From the NCBI RefSeq assembly GCF_005886345.1, contig NZ_PNEC01000036.1, positions 17,532 to 81,531 on the forward strand: 64,000 nucleotides of DNA, in the 5' to 3' direction. The translations under genes were made by a program, and so were the position numbers. This document shows, in pieces, positions 54,673 through 62,721 of this stretch. The stretch comes from Pseudoalteromonas phenolica (GTDB lineage: Bacteria > Pseudomonadota > Gammaproteobacteria > Enterobacterales > Alteromonadaceae). How positions within the stretch are numbered: the first letter of the stretch is position 1; the number at the start of each line of letters is the position of its first letter. The notes beneath the pieces were generated by a model. That model searched no databases. It saw only the letters and a list, made by a program, of their open reading frames with translations, and was not told the origin of the DNA.

Positions 54673-55752
54673 ATGTATAGAAAAGTGATACTAGGTTGTG
54701 CATTGTGTTTTAATGCTTTACCGAGTTATTCAGAAGTTAACATATCAGGCTTTACAAGTATTAATGCAGGTAAAGTACTCAGTGGCTCAGGGGTCCCTCA
54801 TTACGGAATCAATGAGCCAACCTTTTTAGCCGACTACCCAATAGTGAGTGTTTACAATGAGGATATTTCGTTTAAGCCTGAATCATTGTTTGGTCTTCAA
54901 GTCTCAGCTGACTTGGGTGAAGGGTTAAGTGCCACCGCGCAAATTGTCTCTCGTGGTGCTAACGACTTTGATGCCAAGTTTGAATGGGCTTACCTCTCTT
55001 ATGAAATTAATAACTCATGGACAATACAAGCAGGTAAAAAACGCTTACCACTTTTTTATTATTCAGATTTCTATGATGTTGGTTATGCCTATGTGTGGAT
55101 GAGAGCGCCAGCCGATAATTATACTTGGCAAATCTTTAACTATAACGGAGTTAATGCCTTATATAGTGGTGACATAGGGGATTGGTCATTAATGGGCAAT
55201 ATTTATTATGGCCGAGAGGATGATAAAGAAAACAAGCTTTTATCTGATTTCTTTTTTCAAGAGCCAACCAGAGAGGTGTGGAAAGATATGCTTGGAGGTG
55301 TACTCCAAGGCAGTAACGATTGGCTAGAGTTAAGGGCGACCATAATGACTTATACCAATCAGCGCTATCGTTCTGGTGAACCAGCACTTTGGGACGGTAA
55401 AAATGAACGTGATGGTACTTTTTATGGCTTTGCTGCCAATGCCGATTTTGGAAATTTATTTGTGTGGAGCGAACTTAATCGGTTAGATCTTGACGGCAAC
55501 TTAGATACAGCGATGTTAACTCTTGGATATAGGTTTAATTCATTAACGCCTTTTATTTCCTACTCTGCTTTTAAACAAAAGGGTGGTGAGGATGGAGAGG
55601 ATCATAATACAACTTCAATGGGGGTGCGGTGGGATTTCCATGCCAGCGCAGCATTTAAAATTCAATATGATGATGTTGAAGATAATTCAACTTCTTTAGC
55701 AGTAGCTGGTGATAGTAAAGCTATCACAATCGGTATTGATATGGTGTTTTAA
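54673..55752 (+). CDS. Porin-like outer-membrane protein, paralogue A
   Basis: A 359-residue exported barrel. The signal peptide ends near LPSYSEVN and the mature N-terminus is VNISGFTSINAGKVLSG. The core LGEGLSATAQIVSRGANDFDAKFEWAYL and QAGKKRLPLFYYSDFYDVGYAYVW is shared with paralogue B. It ends with a barrel strand and C-terminal Phe (ITIGIDMVF). It is the first gene of a three-gene unit; its stop overlaps the reading frame of the binding-protein gene. Confidence 0.85.
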   Translation: MYRKVILGCALCFNALPSYSEVNISGFTSINAGKVLSGSGVPHYGINEPTFLADYPIVSVYNEDISFKPESLFGLQVSADLGEGLSATAQIVSRGANDFDAKFEWAYLSYEINNSWTIQAGKKRLPLFYYSDFYDVGYAYVWMRAPADNYTWQIFNYNGVNALYSGDIGDWSLMGNIYYGREDDKENKLLSDFFFQEPTREVWKDMLGGVLQGSNDWLELRATIMTYTNQRYRSGEPALWDGKNERDGTFYGFAANADFGNLFVWSELNRLDLDGNLDTAMLTLGYRFNSLTPFISYSAFKQKGGEDGEDHNTTSMGVRWDFHASAAFKIQYDDVEDNSTSLAVAGDSKAITIGIDMVF

Positions 55753-55766
55753 TGAGGATCTTAAAA

Positions 55767-56180
55767 ATGAAAAACGTAATTTTTTTAATGGCACTATTAC
55801 TAATTTCTTCTTTCGCTGCCAATGCCGGAGTTGACGTAATAGTCCACCCTTCAAATGCTAATGCGATTGATGCAGATCAGATAAAGAAAATATTCATAGG
55901 CAAGGCTAAATCGTTCGCCGATGGCTCTAAAGCATTGCCACTAACACAAGGCGATGGTAACGCAGTGACTTCTGAGTTTAATGAGAAAGTGCTTAAAAAG
56001 TCGTCAAGCCAGTTGAAGGCTTACTGGTCTAAGTTGGTTTTTACTGGGAAAGGCACGCCGCCAAAAGAGGCCAGCAGTGATGCTGAAGTTTTAAGCTTAG
56101 TTGCAAGCAACCCAAATCTCATTGGTTTTGTTAAGCAAGGAAGTGCAGATAGTAGCGTAAAAGTCATTCAATCCTTTTAA
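55767..56180 (+). CDS. Small periplasmic phosphate-binding-like protein (PstS-like domain)
   Basis: About 137 residues with a signal peptide (FLMALLLISSFAANA). The mature part matches the short PstS-like family: VDVIVHPSNANAIDADQIKKIFIGKAKSF, LPLTQGDGNAVTSEFNEKVL and AYWSKLVFTGKGTPPKEA. It is shorter than true PstS (one lobe), so transport-independent binding or presentation to the adjacent porins or chemoreceptor is possible. ATG 55767 is chosen for the AGGAT site; an ATG at 55752 overlaps the porin stop. Confidence 0.82.
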   Translation: MKNVIFLMALLLISSFAANAGVDVIVHPSNANAIDADQIKKIFIGKAKSFADGSKALPLTQGDGNAVTSEFNEKVLKKSSSQLKAYWSKLVFTGKGTPPKEASSDAEVLSLVASNPNLIGFVKQGSADSSVKVIQSF

Positions 56181-56197
56181 ACACAAGGATACTTATT

Positions 56198-57382
56198 ATG
56201 AAAAAGGTTTACTTAATTTTATTTACTTGCATGTTATTCATATCATTTCTGGGTCATGCTGAGGTAAGAATCAATGGTTTTGCATCTATATACGGTGGAA
56301 AAACGCTCGATGAAGGTGAATCATTATATGGGTATAGTGATGAAATTGACTGGCAAAATGGAAGTTTGTTTGCCATTCAATTAAGTTCAGATTTGTCAGA
56401 GGGCTTATCTGCTACAGCGCAAGTGCTGGCTCGCGGTAACAATGACTTTAATGCTGAATTTGAATGGGCTTATTTGACCTATAGTATTTCAGAAAACTCG
56501 CAAATAAGCACAGGTAAATTGAGAATTCCATTTTACCGTTACTCTGATTTTCTTGACGTAGGTTACGCGTATAGATGGGCGAAACCACCTCAGTCTGTCT
56601 ACAACCTCAACTTTTCAACATATGAAGGGGTGAGCTACTTACATACAAGTTATATATCTGAATGGGATAGCAGCTTACAGGTATTATATGGTGCAGTTGA
56701 TACCGAATTTAGCGCTATAACAGACTCAGATCGTGGGCAATTGAAAGATACTTTCGGATTTAACTGGACGTTGTCAAACGATTGGTTTATGACTAGGGTT
56801 GCCTACTTAGTAACAGAGGCGACCATAGATTTGAGTGGCAGTGCGGATCTCAGTGCATTAATTGGTGGGTTACAAGCATATGGCTTAACTGAACAACGCA
56901 GCAACATTGAAGTTATTGAAGATGATGCATATTTCGCAGCGATTGGTATTGGTATAAATCATGAAAATATTATATTTGATGCAGAATACACTGAGTTTGA
57001 AATAGACAACAGTATCTTCGCTAAACAGCAACAATATTATGTCTCAATAGGTTATCAGTTTGACTCAATCACTTTAAGTCTAACCTATGAAAATAATGAT
57101 GACGAAAATAGTCGGGATCAGTTTAATCAAGTGCCAAGAGTAATTCCTGGTCCTAACGGTATTGAGATCCCCATTGTTGTCCCAAATTCTAATATTTATC
57201 TTCAAGATGTAACTAACTCCGCATTGGCTTCTCAGCGAGCAAGCTCTGATACTTACTCTCTTACAGTTAAATATGATTTTCATACTTCAGCTACTTTTAA
57301 AGCACAATTAACGAAGTTAGAAGATGATTTAACAGGGGTTAATACTGGCTTGCTCCTTTTTGGAGTTGATTTAGTTTTTTAA
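56198..57382 (+). CDS. Porin-like outer-membrane protein, paralogue B
   Basis: A 394-residue barrel homologous to paralogue A: VRINGFASIYGGKTLDEG at the mature N-terminus, LSEGLSATAQVLARGNNDF, FEWAYLTYSISEN and LRIPFYRYSDFLDVGYAYRW. It ends LLLFGVDLVF. It has extra loop sequence (for example around RVIPGPNGIEIPIVV, near residue 310) absent from A. It lies 17 bases after the binding-protein gene and is the last gene before a terminator. Confidence 0.85.
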   Translation: MKKVYLILFTCMLFISFLGHAEVRINGFASIYGGKTLDEGESLYGYSDEIDWQNGSLFAIQLSSDLSEGLSATAQVLARGNNDFNAEFEWAYLTYSISENSQISTGKLRIPFYRYSDFLDVGYAYRWAKPPQSVYNLNFSTYEGVSYLHTSYISEWDSSLQVLYGAVDTEFSAITDSDRGQLKDTFGFNWTLSNDWFMTRVAYLVTEATIDLSGSADLSALIGGLQAYGLTEQRSNIEVIEDDAYFAAIGIGINHENIIFDAEYTEFEIDNSIFAKQQQYYVSIGYQFDSITLSLTYENNDDENSRDQFNQVPRVIPGPNGIEIPIVVPNSNIYLQDVTNSALASQRASSDTYSLTVKYDFHTSATFKAQLTKLEDDLTGVNTGLLLFGVDLVF

Positions 57383-57462
57383 AGAGACATGTTTCAATAA
57401 AAGCTGGCATTTTTTGTAGTTGTTTTAAAATTAAGTGTACTTATTTTGAATGTATGAATACA

Positions 57463-57493
57463 AAAGCCGAGTTTTAGATTAACTCGGTTTTTT
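57463..57493 (+). terminator. Rho-independent terminator of the porin operon
   Basis: CCGAGTT pairs with AACTCGG across a seven-base loop and is followed by T6. Confidence 0.82.
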
Positions 57494-57854
57494 AGTCTAA
57501 ACGAAACTTAACGATTCAAACTGCTCGTCCATTTTTTTCGTAATGGCAGTGCACAATGTATATTTTGCTTTTAGTGTTTTGATGCGGCCAACCTGTAATA
57601 GCATGAGCCATATAATCAGTGAGGTTAATTATATAACTTAAACACTTTTTACGGCTGAAATTAAATATCCATACTCTATTTTGCAATTATAAGTAGTAAC
57701 ATCGCTCTAACTTTTCTTAAATTTAAGCAACCTAAAGAAGTTGTGACTTCAACGTATTTAAATAAGTATCTGAATTCAAGATTTAAAATAAAGATAATTT
57801 AAAGGAAAATAGATGGTTGGAGTGTAAGCTAATGTCATTCAAACCTATGAATGT
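57494..57854. other. Intergenic stretch without recognised features
   Basis: A 361-base AT-rich region between the porin operon terminator and the convergent end of the next gene. No coding frame with a ribosome site, repeat or RNA gene could be supported. Confidence 0.45.
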
Positions 57855-58532
57855 TTAACCAAGTTGTAGGTCAAGCAATGGTGAGAGTGCATCAAGTTGT
57901 TTATTGAGTGTACTAAATTGCCGCAGGTTCGCAATGAGTGAGCGTTGTAGTGTTTTGTTTGCTGAGCTTTGCTCGAGTTCTTGTTCTAATAAACTGAGTG
58001 TATTGTAAATTTCTTCCTCAATGGCATTATCTTGGCTTTGTGCAAACTGTTTGATCTCTTCGAGTAAATCTTTAATTGCCTGTTGCTGCATAAACTTACT
58101 ATGCGATGGTAATGGCATCGGAAAGTTTTCTTTAGTCAAAAATGGAGTGACCGAGTGGTCAATCAGGTTGTTGGCGATACTTTTGATATTAAACTGAAGG
58201 AATTTTGTGCAGTGGTCGAGTGAAAGCTTGGCTTCGTCGAGTGCTAAAAAGGTGGTGTATTCTTGTAATAACGCATTCAACATGGTTGTTACATCTAGCA
58301 AATGTGGCTCAATGGGTTGGCCAAAGCTTTGCAAAATAACTTTTTGCTGCGTCATGTGATAGTTCACACGTAATTGCTGTAGCATGTCAATGAGTTCTTC
58401 ATTCAGTGTCATTTCATCGCTGTTTAAAATCGCTTTTAAAAAGTCGCGCTCTTTTACGACTTCCCCTAGTTCTAGTTCAATATAGCGTTTGATCAGGTTG
58501 TCATTTTCTTGATATGTTGAACGAATAACCAC
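57855..58532 (-). CDS. Unrecognised helical protein
   Basis: A 225-residue soluble, strongly helical protein (LIDMLQQLRVNYHMTQQKVIL, LLEEIKQFAQSQDNAIEEEIYNTLSLLEQELEQ). It starts with GTG. It is divergent from the esterase gene with only 21 bases between start codons, so their promoters must overlap the opposite coding sequence. No family was recognised. Confidence 0.65.
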   Translation of the reverse strand: MVIRSTYQENDNLIKRYIELELGEVVKERDFLKAILNSDEMTLNEELIDMLQQLRVNYHMTQQKVILQSFGQPIEPHLLDVTTMLNALLQEYTTFLALDEAKLSLDHCTKFLQFNIKSIANNLIDHSVTPFLTKENFPMPLPSHSKFMQQQAIKDLLEEIKQFAQSQDNAIEEEIYNTLSLLEQELEQSSANKTLQRSLIANLRQFSTLNKQLDALSPLLDLQLG

Positions 58533-58553
58533 ATTGTTTTTAAAGGATGATTC

Positions 58554-59750
58554 GTGAATTTACTTAAACCTTTGGCACTTTCTCTTAGTTTAGCCCTGTC
58601 TTCAATTGTCGTTTCTCCACTGGCACTTTCTCAAACATCAGCCACCAAAGAACCTGCTGATTACACTCAGTTTACTCATGTATTTAAATCAAGCATCTTA
58701 AATGAAGAACGCACTGTCGTTGTGCAGTTACCAAAGAGCTATAAAGCCGAGTCTGATAAAGCGTATCCGGTCATTTACCGTTTAGATGGTGCGGGTAATT
58801 TGCCTTTGATCACCTCTGTGCTTGAGCGCTTACAAAGCAACAATGCCGCGCCAGAAGCCATTATAGTGGCGATTGAAAATACCGAGCGATTGAGAGATTT
58901 ATATCCGACCGTAAATGAAGAGCCGCAAGGTCCAGTTGGGTTAGGGGGGGGAGGTAAAAAGTTTTTAGACTTTTTTGAAAAGGAGCTCATGCCACTTATC
59001 GATGAAAAATATCGTACCCATGATTATAAAGTCATTGGTGGCGCGTCGGCAGCAGGGGTATTTGCACTTTATGCGATGACCGAAAAGCCGAACCTTTTCC
59101 AAGCGCATTTAGCTTATAGCCCTGCGGTTTGGTGGAATTATGGTGCAGCAGTGACGCGCACAAAAGAGTTTTTAAAGAAAAACAAAACCCTAGATACTTA
59201 TCTTTATATGAATATCGGTGAAGAAGCCGGTGTCATGCGGGAGCGTTATGACGATTTGCAGCAGTTTATCCAGAATAATAAGCCGTTTAAATTGTCTTAC
59301 GTGAGTGATGCGCTCGATGGCGTATCTCACAACCTAACATCTGCGGCAGGGGCGTTTAATGCCTACCATAATCTATTTATGGCTAAGCAAATGCCGTTGA
59401 AAAAGCTAACGTACGACATGAGTTCTATTGATGCGTATTATAAAAAGCTCTCTGAGCAATGGGGTGAGCAGATCACACCACCAGATAATGCAGTTAGACA
59501 GTTAGGCTATCAGCTTATCGGCATGCGTAATTACGATAAAGCCATTCAAGTTTTTGCTCACAATACAAAGCTGCACCCTAACTCTGTCGATGCTTGGTGG
59601 GGGTTGTCTTATGGTTATGAACAAAAAGAAGATAACAAAAAAGCGTTTGAGTTTTTAGAGAAGGCCGTAAAGCTCGCTGATAAGTCATACCCTTATTACG
59701 ACATGCTAATGGATGCGCAAACTAGGTTAAAAGCAGCGGCTAACCTATAG
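58554..59750 (+). CDS. Exported alpha/beta-hydrolase esterase with C-terminal TPR-like repeats
   Basis: A 398-residue enterochelin-esterase/IroE-like protein. It begins with GTG after AAAGGA and has a signal peptide (LSSIVVSPLALSQ). The nucleophile elbow is GGASAAGVFALYA (Ser near residue 165), and DALDGVSHN supplies the catalytic His. Residues about 310-395 contain TPR-like repeats (YDKAIQVFAHNTKLHPNSVDAWWGL). A run of eight G residues at 58944-58951 encodes the Gly stretch in GLGGGGKKF. Ester substrate unknown. Confidence 0.85.
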   Translation: MNLLKPLALSLSLALSSIVVSPLALSQTSATKEPADYTQFTHVFKSSILNEERTVVVQLPKSYKAESDKAYPVIYRLDGAGNLPLITSVLERLQSNNAAPEAIIVAIENTERLRDLYPTVNEEPQGPVGLGGGGKKFLDFFEKELMPLIDEKYRTHDYKVIGGASAAGVFALYAMTEKPNLFQAHLAYSPAVWWNYGAAVTRTKEFLKKNKTLDTYLYMNIGEEAGVMRERYDDLQQFIQNNKPFKLSYVSDALDGVSHNLTSAAGAFNAYHNLFMAKQMPLKKLTYDMSSIDAYYKKLSEQWGEQITPPDNAVRQLGYQLIGMRNYDKAIQVFAHNTKLHPNSVDAWWGLSYGYEQKEDNKKAFEFLEKAVKLADKSYPYYDMLMDAQTRLKAAANL

Positions 59751-59804
59751 CTTTCAAGGCGGTCGTAACAAAGCAAAGTTACGATTGCTGGTTATACTCA
59801 TAGG

Positions 59805-60611
59805 ATGAGAAGTTTGAGCAAGCAAATAATGAAATTGTGTCTGTTCTTTTATTGCTGCTTAATTGCTTGCTCGGCATTGGCTGAGAGTCCTCGCTTATCG
59901 GTGGTATTTGAACATAACCCACCGTTTCAAACCATTGATGCAAATAATAAGGGCCATGGCCCTATTATTGATTTTGCTGAGTTATTAATTGCTGTCGCGA
60001 AAGAAAATGCAGACTTCAAAGCTGAATTTAATGGTAAGCCTTGGGCTCGTATCATGGAAAGGGATGCTTACCACCCAAACATTCTTATTCTCTCAATGTC
60101 TAAAACCCCACAGCGAGAACCGCATTTTACTTGGTTAACGCAAGTTTATACCGGTCAGCAGTATATCTGGAAAGTGAAAGGACGACCTGATCCAGAAGGT
60201 AGGCAATTACAGGTTGCCGTTGAACGCAATGCACATAAGATGATGAGTATTAAACATCACTTCGGTGAAGATAATATACATAAATCACTTAATTCAGCTC
60301 AAGCATTACACGCACTGTTGAAAGGGCGTGTCGACCGCTTTGTCGGTACTGTATTTGCTGTATCAGGTAAGTTGAAGTCACTTGGTCATGATATGAATGA
60401 ACTACAGCGTTTGACCAAATTTGATGACACCGGATTTGCGAGTCAGGGCTTGTCGCTTGCACTCACACTTGATACAGATGAATACCTAGAAGCGGCGCTT
60501 CGCAAAGCGCTGAAAGATCCTAAAGTTGAGCAAGCAAGAGTTAAATTAAAGCAGCAGTTTGAAGCGTCAGAGCGCCAGCTTATGGCGGGATATTATACCA
60601 ATCCTCAATAA
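59805..60611 (+). CDS. Periplasmic substrate-binding protein (SBP_bac_3-like)
   Basis: A 268-residue exported protein with a signal peptide ending near CSALAESP. The mature part is a family-3 solute-binding fold: LSVVFEHNPPFQTIDANNKGHGPIIDFAELL, KPWARIMERD, LHALLKGRVDRFVG, and a C-terminal helix (ALRKALKDPKVEQARVKL). No permease or ATPase gene is near, so a sensory or orphan role is likely. It starts 54 bases after the esterase gene and may be co-transcribed. Confidence 0.8.
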   Translation: MRSLSKQIMKLCLFFYCCLIACSALAESPRLSVVFEHNPPFQTIDANNKGHGPIIDFAELLIAVAKENADFKAEFNGKPWARIMERDAYHPNILILSMSKTPQREPHFTWLTQVYTGQQYIWKVKGRPDPEGRQLQVAVERNAHKMMSIKHHFGEDNIHKSLNSAQALHALLKGRVDRFVGTVFAVSGKLKSLGHDMNELQRLTKFDDTGFASQGLSLALTLDTDEYLEAALRKALKDPKVEQARVKLKQQFEASERQLMAGYYTNPQ

Positions 60612-60614
60612 TAC

Positions 60615-60740
60615 TTAATCATTTTGAGGGATTAAAACTGACGTTAGCTTCGTTGAAAATTTCTTATTTAGAACAACTAAATAGCAAAATTTCCGCCTCG
60701 CTACCGACAAATTTTACTTGCCTCAAAATAGATCACTTAA
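60615..60740. repeat. Long imperfect inverted repeat (miniature palindromic element)
   Basis: The ends TTTTGAGG and CCTCAAAA pair, as do interior blocks (AAATTT/AAATTT and TATTTAG/CTAAATA around a five-base loop), so the whole ~126 bases can fold into one long hairpin. Size and structure suggest a dispersed miniature intergenic element. Only one copy is present in this window. Confidence 0.65.
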
Positions 60741-60838
60741 TTAAGAGGATGGGTATTAAGCCTTTTCGTAGCAGGCTGATCAGTTTAGCGATTTAAAGCG
60801 TAAATAAACTCATATTCAAGAAAACTCATTTCAACTTT

Positions 60839-61057
60839 ATGCAGCACACTTTAACCCCACGCAAACTGTTAAACAGTAAATGGACCGCCGTTCACCCGCA
60901 ATCAAAAGAAAAGCACTTTATGGTGACCTGTGTCGAGTTTGATGAAGAAGGTCGGGTGATTGAATGCATCATCGAAGCGGTAATGACCAAGCGCGAAATA
61001 GAAATTAACTGGCGCGATCTAAAAAACCCAAAAGTGTGGAAGATGGGCTGGAAATAG
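60839..61057 (+). CDS. TIGR02450-family Trp-rich small protein
   Basis: A 72-residue protein with the family pattern RKLLNSKWTAVHPQSKEKHF, then EGRVIECIIEAVMTKREIEINWRDL and a C-terminal WKMGW. Four tryptophans in 72 residues. Function unknown for the whole family. Stands alone. Confidence 0.85.
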   Translation: MQHTLTPRKLLNSKWTAVHPQSKEKHFMVTCVEFDEEGRVIECIIEAVMTKREIEINWRDLKNPKVWKMGWK

Positions 61058-61154
61058 CAGTTAAAATCTTTGAAATACTCTTAAAAGTTCAAAATTATTA
61101 TTTTTATCTTTTTCTGATTATTTACATCAAATAAATAACTATAGTGAAAATTTT

Positions 61155-61194
61155 TGCAAATTGTCTTGCAAAAAGGGCCAGTCAAATTTAGACT
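61155..61194 (+). promoter_or_regulatory. Candidate promoter of the rtcB-prfH leader
   Basis: TTGCAA (61165 region), a 17-base spacer and TAGACT form a plausible sigma-70 pair, about 60 bases upstream of the leader ORF. No clear sigma-54 -24/-12 element (as used by RtcR-controlled rtcBA) was seen. Confidence 0.4.
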
Positions 61195-61253
61195 GCGCCC
61201 GCTCATTCATTGAGCGTTTATTATTTCATCAACCAACTGTAAAGGAGAAAAAC

Positions 61254-61295
61254 ATGTCACATAACAATTTATCCTTTGCAGGTCTTGTCCGCTAA
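61254..61295 (+). CDS. Leader peptide ORF upstream of rtcB-prfH
   Basis: Thirteen codons (MSHNNLSFAGLVR) followed by TAA. A strong AAAGGAG ribosome site lies six bases before the ATG, better than that of rtcB itself. Its stop codon falls inside a small hairpin (CGCT/AGCG at 61290-61301) and its second half overlaps the left arm of a long-range helix. It is too short for a functional protein, so a translation-sensing leader is the best reading. This is inference from sequence alone. Confidence 0.55.
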   Translation: MSHNNLSFAGLVR

Positions 61296-61544
61296 AAAGC
61301 GATTAATTAGAAACTAACTTATTAGTTTCTGTCATGCTTTCTCATCGGTCACTTCCAAGTATAAATAGACCTGCCAATACGACCCAATTAGGTTTAACAA
61401 TCAGTATTATTCTGATCGCTTTGGCACGGCTTTAACTTTCATATTACGCCTAAAGTAATTGCTTTCGCTTACTATTTTGTAGCGAATAAAGCAGTCAGTC
61501 TGATTAACCTTTTGGATCCACCATCTTTTTCTTAGTAAGAAAGG
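61278..61544 (+). promoter_or_regulatory. Structured mRNA leader of rtcB-prfH
   Basis: Two folding domains are visible. Domain I: GCAGGTCT (61278-61285) pairs with AGACCTGC (61367-61374) and encloses hairpins at 61290-61301 and 61309-61330 (nine-base perfect stem). Domain II: AGGTT and AATCAG (61390-61404) pair with CTGATT and AACCT (61500-61510) around a hairpin at 61460-61493. The same AATCAG can instead pair locally at 61412-61416. CCTTT (61508-61512) can pair with AAAGG of the rtcB ribosome site (61540-61544). The alternatives exclude each other, as in attenuators or riboswitches. Confidence 0.5.
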
Positions 61545-61554
61545 TATTGGTACT

Positions 61555-62721
61555 ATGGGCAAATCAGTCCAAAAATTAACAGATTCGGTCAACTTAATTG
61601 CATCCAAAGATACTTGGATTGAAGGGTTGGCTACACAACAACTAATTAAAACATCAGAGCTGGCAGGTATGCATCGAGTTTCAGGCATGCCAGATTTACA
61701 TCCAGGCCGAGGCTATCCAATTGGTGCGGCATTTTTTACAAAAAATAAAATCTATCCTGCGTTAGTGGGCAACGACATAGGTTGTGGTATGGCTTTGTGG
61801 CAATCGTCGTTGAAGGTGTCAAAGGTAAACCTAGATAAAATCGTTAAAAAGCTCAAAGACATTGAGTTGCCGCTGGATGACAGCTGGAGCGACATCATCC
61901 AAATGCGAAGAAATGAGAAAAACATACGTGTACAAGGTTTTGATCATGCGCTTGGCACTATAGGTGGAGGCAATCACTTTGCTGAATTTCAAGCGGTCGA
62001 TGAAGTGTATAACGAGCGAGCCTTTTCAGCTTTAGGTTTGTCTAAGCAGCAATTGCAATTGCTCGTGCACTCGGGTTCTCGTGGGTTAGGCCAGTCAATT
62101 CTGGTCAAACATATCACTGAACACAACCATGATGGCTTACAAAGCTCAGAGCAAAGCTTTACGCATTATTTTGAACAGCATGATGAAGCGGTGCGCTGGG
62201 CTGAGCTTAATCGAGAGATGATAGCAAAGCGCTTTTTAGACGCCATTCGCGCAGATGGTAATGTCATTTTAGATGTAAATCACAACTTAGTGACTGCAAA
62301 AGAAATTGGAGGCATGAAAGGCTTTTTACACCGAAAAGGTGCAACACCGAGTGACTGTGGCGCGGTTGTTATTCCGGGTTCTCGTGGTGATTATAGCTAT
62401 TTGGTTAAGCCCAGAGACGATGCTGACGAAGCAATGTACATGAGTCTGTATTCGTTAGCACATGGCGCTGGTAGAAAGTGGAAGCGTGGTGAGTGCCAAG
62501 GTCGCTTAAGCCATAAATATAAACGCGATGACTTATATAAAACTGAGCTTGGCAGTCGGGTGATTTGCGCAAACAAAGAGTTGCTATATGACGAAGCACC
62601 TCAAGCGTATAAAAAGGCACAAACCATTATTGCCGACTTAGAAGAAGCGGGGTTAATCGATGTTATTGCAAGGCTTCGCCCGATATTGACCTTTAAAACC
62701 AATGGAGGGTGTAGTACATGA
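61555..62721 (+). CDS. rtcB: RtcB-family RNA ligase (RtcB2 type)
   Basis: Mn/GTP-dependent 3'-5' RNA ligase sealing 2',3'-cyclic phosphate and 5'-OH ends. The 388-residue length is shorter than housekeeping RtcB. Catalytic segments are visible: GNDIGCGM (metal Cys/Asp, about residue 75), GTIGGGNHFAEFQ, HSGSRGLGQ, DVNHNLV, HRKGATPSDCGAVVIPGSRG, and LAHGAGRKWKRGE with the guanylated His. The gene overlaps prfH by four bases. The RtcB2-PrfH pair is known to repair ribosomes nicked in the 16S rRNA decoding centre, for example by ribotoxins. Confidence 0.93.
   Translation: MGKSVQKLTDSVNLIASKDTWIEGLATQQLIKTSELAGMHRVSGMPDLHPGRGYPIGAAFFTKNKIYPALVGNDIGCGMALWQSSLKVSKVNLDKIVKKLKDIELPLDDSWSDIIQMRRNEKNIRVQGFDHALGTIGGGNHFAEFQAVDEVYNERAFSALGLSKQQLQLLVHSGSRGLGQSILVKHITEHNHDGLQSSEQSFTHYFEQHDEAVRWAELNREMIAKRFLDAIRADGNVILDVNHNLVTAKEIGGMKGFLHRKGATPSDCGAVVIPGSRGDYSYLVKPRDDADEAMYMSLYSLAHGAGRKWKRGECQGRLSHKYKRDDLYKTELGSRVICANKELLYDEAPQAYKKAQTIIADLEEAGLIDVIARLRPILTFKTNGGCST

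Noticed and set aside
54673..57382. Complete phosphate ABC transporter operon
   Set aside because: No permease or ATPase gene is present; only two porins and a short binding-protein-like gene.
61278..61374. tRNA-like fold (8-base acceptor-like helix, D-arm-like hairpin, second hairpin)
   Set aside because: No T-loop consensus, no plausible anticodon arm geometry and no CCA-compatible end. It is better read as an mRNA leader overlapped by a short ORF.
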